A stretch of 64,000 nucleotides of DNA, taken from Oryzias latipes (taxonomy: Eukaryota > Chordata > Actinopteri > Beloniformes > Adrianichthyidae). Under the pieces are notes generated by a model. It was not told the origin of the DNA. It did not search any database and saw nothing but the letters and a program-made list of their open reading frames with translations. The DNA is taken from assembly GCF_002234675.1 (NCBI RefSeq), contig NC_019859.2:12477483-12541482 (forward strand), written 5' to 3'. Of this stretch, positions 62,901-64,000 are shown one piece after another. Each line of letters opens with the position of its first letter. Position 1 is the first letter of the stretch. The translations under genes and the position numbers were made by a program.

Positions 62901-64000
62901 AAAGAGGAAAAAACAAAAATGCATGGAGCAGCGTTGGAAAAAACACTTCCAAAACAGGGTGATATCCTTGGGAGCTTTGATCAAATGATTCACACCAAAG
63001 TCTGCACATCTTCAAGTGCTTTTGATGAGAACAAGAAAAGCCCAGAGGTGCAAGAACAGACTCAAACAATTGCTGTTAAAATGGGCCCAACTGTCCCATT
63101 TGAGCCTCCATTTGAAGAAGATATTGAGAAAATTACAGAACTGTCTACAAATGAGAAAACTATGTCAGGCATGTTATCACTTCTCAAAAGTGACCTTGAT
63201 GAATGTTTCAGTGAAAATACAATGACAAGACAATGCCAACTAGAGGATGATCTTGTTGATGAGAGACACATTGAAGTCAAACTCCCAAGCAAACATTTAC
63301 AAGACAATGTACTTAAGGAAGTTCATGAAAACTGGCAGAGCTCAAAGAGTCAGTTTGAGAAACCACCAACCGAGCCACAATCTGAGACTACATTTAAACA
63401 AGTTTGCCTGGAGGGAGATGCATATCATCAGAGTTCCACAAATAGGAAAAACATTTCTGGTATATTATCACTAACTGATCCTTCAGAGGACAAAGTAGTC
63501 AATGAACTCTTAGAAAAGGTTGAAGTTAGTATCAAAGAAAAAGCTCAAAGCACTGTGTCTGACACCCTGTTCCAACAAGTACTTGTTGAGCGAGAGGTTT
63601 ACTACAAACCATCAACAACTGAGAAAACCATGTCTGCTGTGTTGTCCCAAGAAAGACCAGTTGTCAGACAAACACTGTCAGAGCAGGATTTAATCCACGA
63701 GAGCTACAAGGAAACAAAATTGACAACAAATGATTTAGATGACAAAGAAGGGGGAGATGCCAGTGACTATGCAGAAACTAATGAAGTTGGTGTCGCACAG
63801 GTTGCTCAAAGGTCTGTATCAGAGACTCTTTTCCAAGAAAATGTCATTGAGAGACATGATCAGAGTGAACACATAAAAGGTGAAAAGAACATGTCTGGGG
63901 GGTTGTCCCATCTGAGTAGTGACTTAGATGAATACCTCAAAGAAAGACCAGTTGTCAGACAAACACTGTCAGAGCAGGATTTAATCCATGAGAGCTACAA
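59908..64000 (+). CDS. ank2: giant neuronal exon of ank2 (440-kDa isoform), 5' part
   Basis: About 1,364 codons remain open to the window end. This exon is included in the axonal 440-kDa ankyrin-B. Landmarks shared with the human giant exon are LASPDLLSDMSD, PIGSIKDKVKALQNKVEEE, SVKELMKAFQTGQDPSK followed by KSGLFEHK, and QISPDRKNSEDFSSFI. The sequence is otherwise low-complexity, acidic and Ser/Thr/Glu-rich, as expected of a long disordered spacer. Internal repeats: SVK-L-K-FQ three times (from ~60792, 61201 and 61589), VxFAET twice, and from ~63120 a module of SETLFQ-like and MSGxLS-like blocks. One 60-bp stretch recurs 291 bp later (63651 and 63942). The acceptor CATTGAAG at 59907 joins phase 1 to the previous exon. 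Confidence 0.92.
63651..64000 (+). repeat. in-frame 291-bp tandem repeat in the giant exon (array continues off-window)
   Basis: GAAAGACCAGTTGTCAGACA onward is repeated from 63942 with one base difference over the 59 bases visible. 291 is a multiple of three, so the repeat adds 97 residues per unit. Confidence 0.85.

Overview
The window is a stretch of teleost fish chromosome. The evidence is intron-rich vertebrate genes with GT-AG junctions, orthologues of human PDE5A, HPF1 and ANK2, and fish-type transposons (sushi-like Ty3/gypsy, R4/Rex6-type LINE, hAT and piggyBac-like MITEs, Tc1 remnants, tRNA-derived SINEs). The species cannot be fixed from the sequence. All coordinates and splice junctions were read by eye, with no alignment run. 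Homology calls rest on remembered family sequences.

Layout on the + strand: (1) 387-2730, the last seven coding exons of a pde5-type cGMP phosphodiesterase. (2) 2936-8383, a complete Ty3/gypsy element with 550-bp LTRs that look identical and a 5-bp target duplication, probably inside the pde5 3' UTR. (3) 10411-13823, a complete eight-exon hpf1 gene. (4) 15.3 kb to the window end, ank2 (ankyrin-B). It has up to three candidate first exons, a long transposon-rich first intron, the ankyrin-repeat exons (39304-51848), a linker, the ZU5-ZU5-UPA spectrin-binding module (55128-58394), and the first 4.1 kb of the giant neuronal exon, which runs off the window.

The ank2 first intron (15.4-39.3 kb) holds a 5'-truncated R4/Rex6-type LINE between two (TA)n tracts, a 719-bp hAT element, several copies of a ~530-bp dispersed repeat, and a 5.4-kb segment bounded by ~385-bp inverted arms. 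Inside that segment is a single-exon antisense gene for an unrecognised 377-aa coiled-coil protein, plus a decayed CCDC106-like pseudogene.

The strongest observations are the gypsy element's control signals and the ank2 isoform structure. The gypsy element has an 11-nt LTR/PBS complementarity that predicts self-priming, and a T_TTA_AAC slip site followed by an 8-bp stem that predicts a -1 gag-pol frameshift. In ank2, a candidate acylated N-terminus (MGNAAACKAC), micro-exons, a cassette exon duplicating part of the first ZU5 domain, and tandemly expanding modules in the giant exon deserve a check. PDE5, ank2 and hpf1 have no direct pathway link. They are neighbours, and the pde5-ank2 proximity echoes human 4q26.
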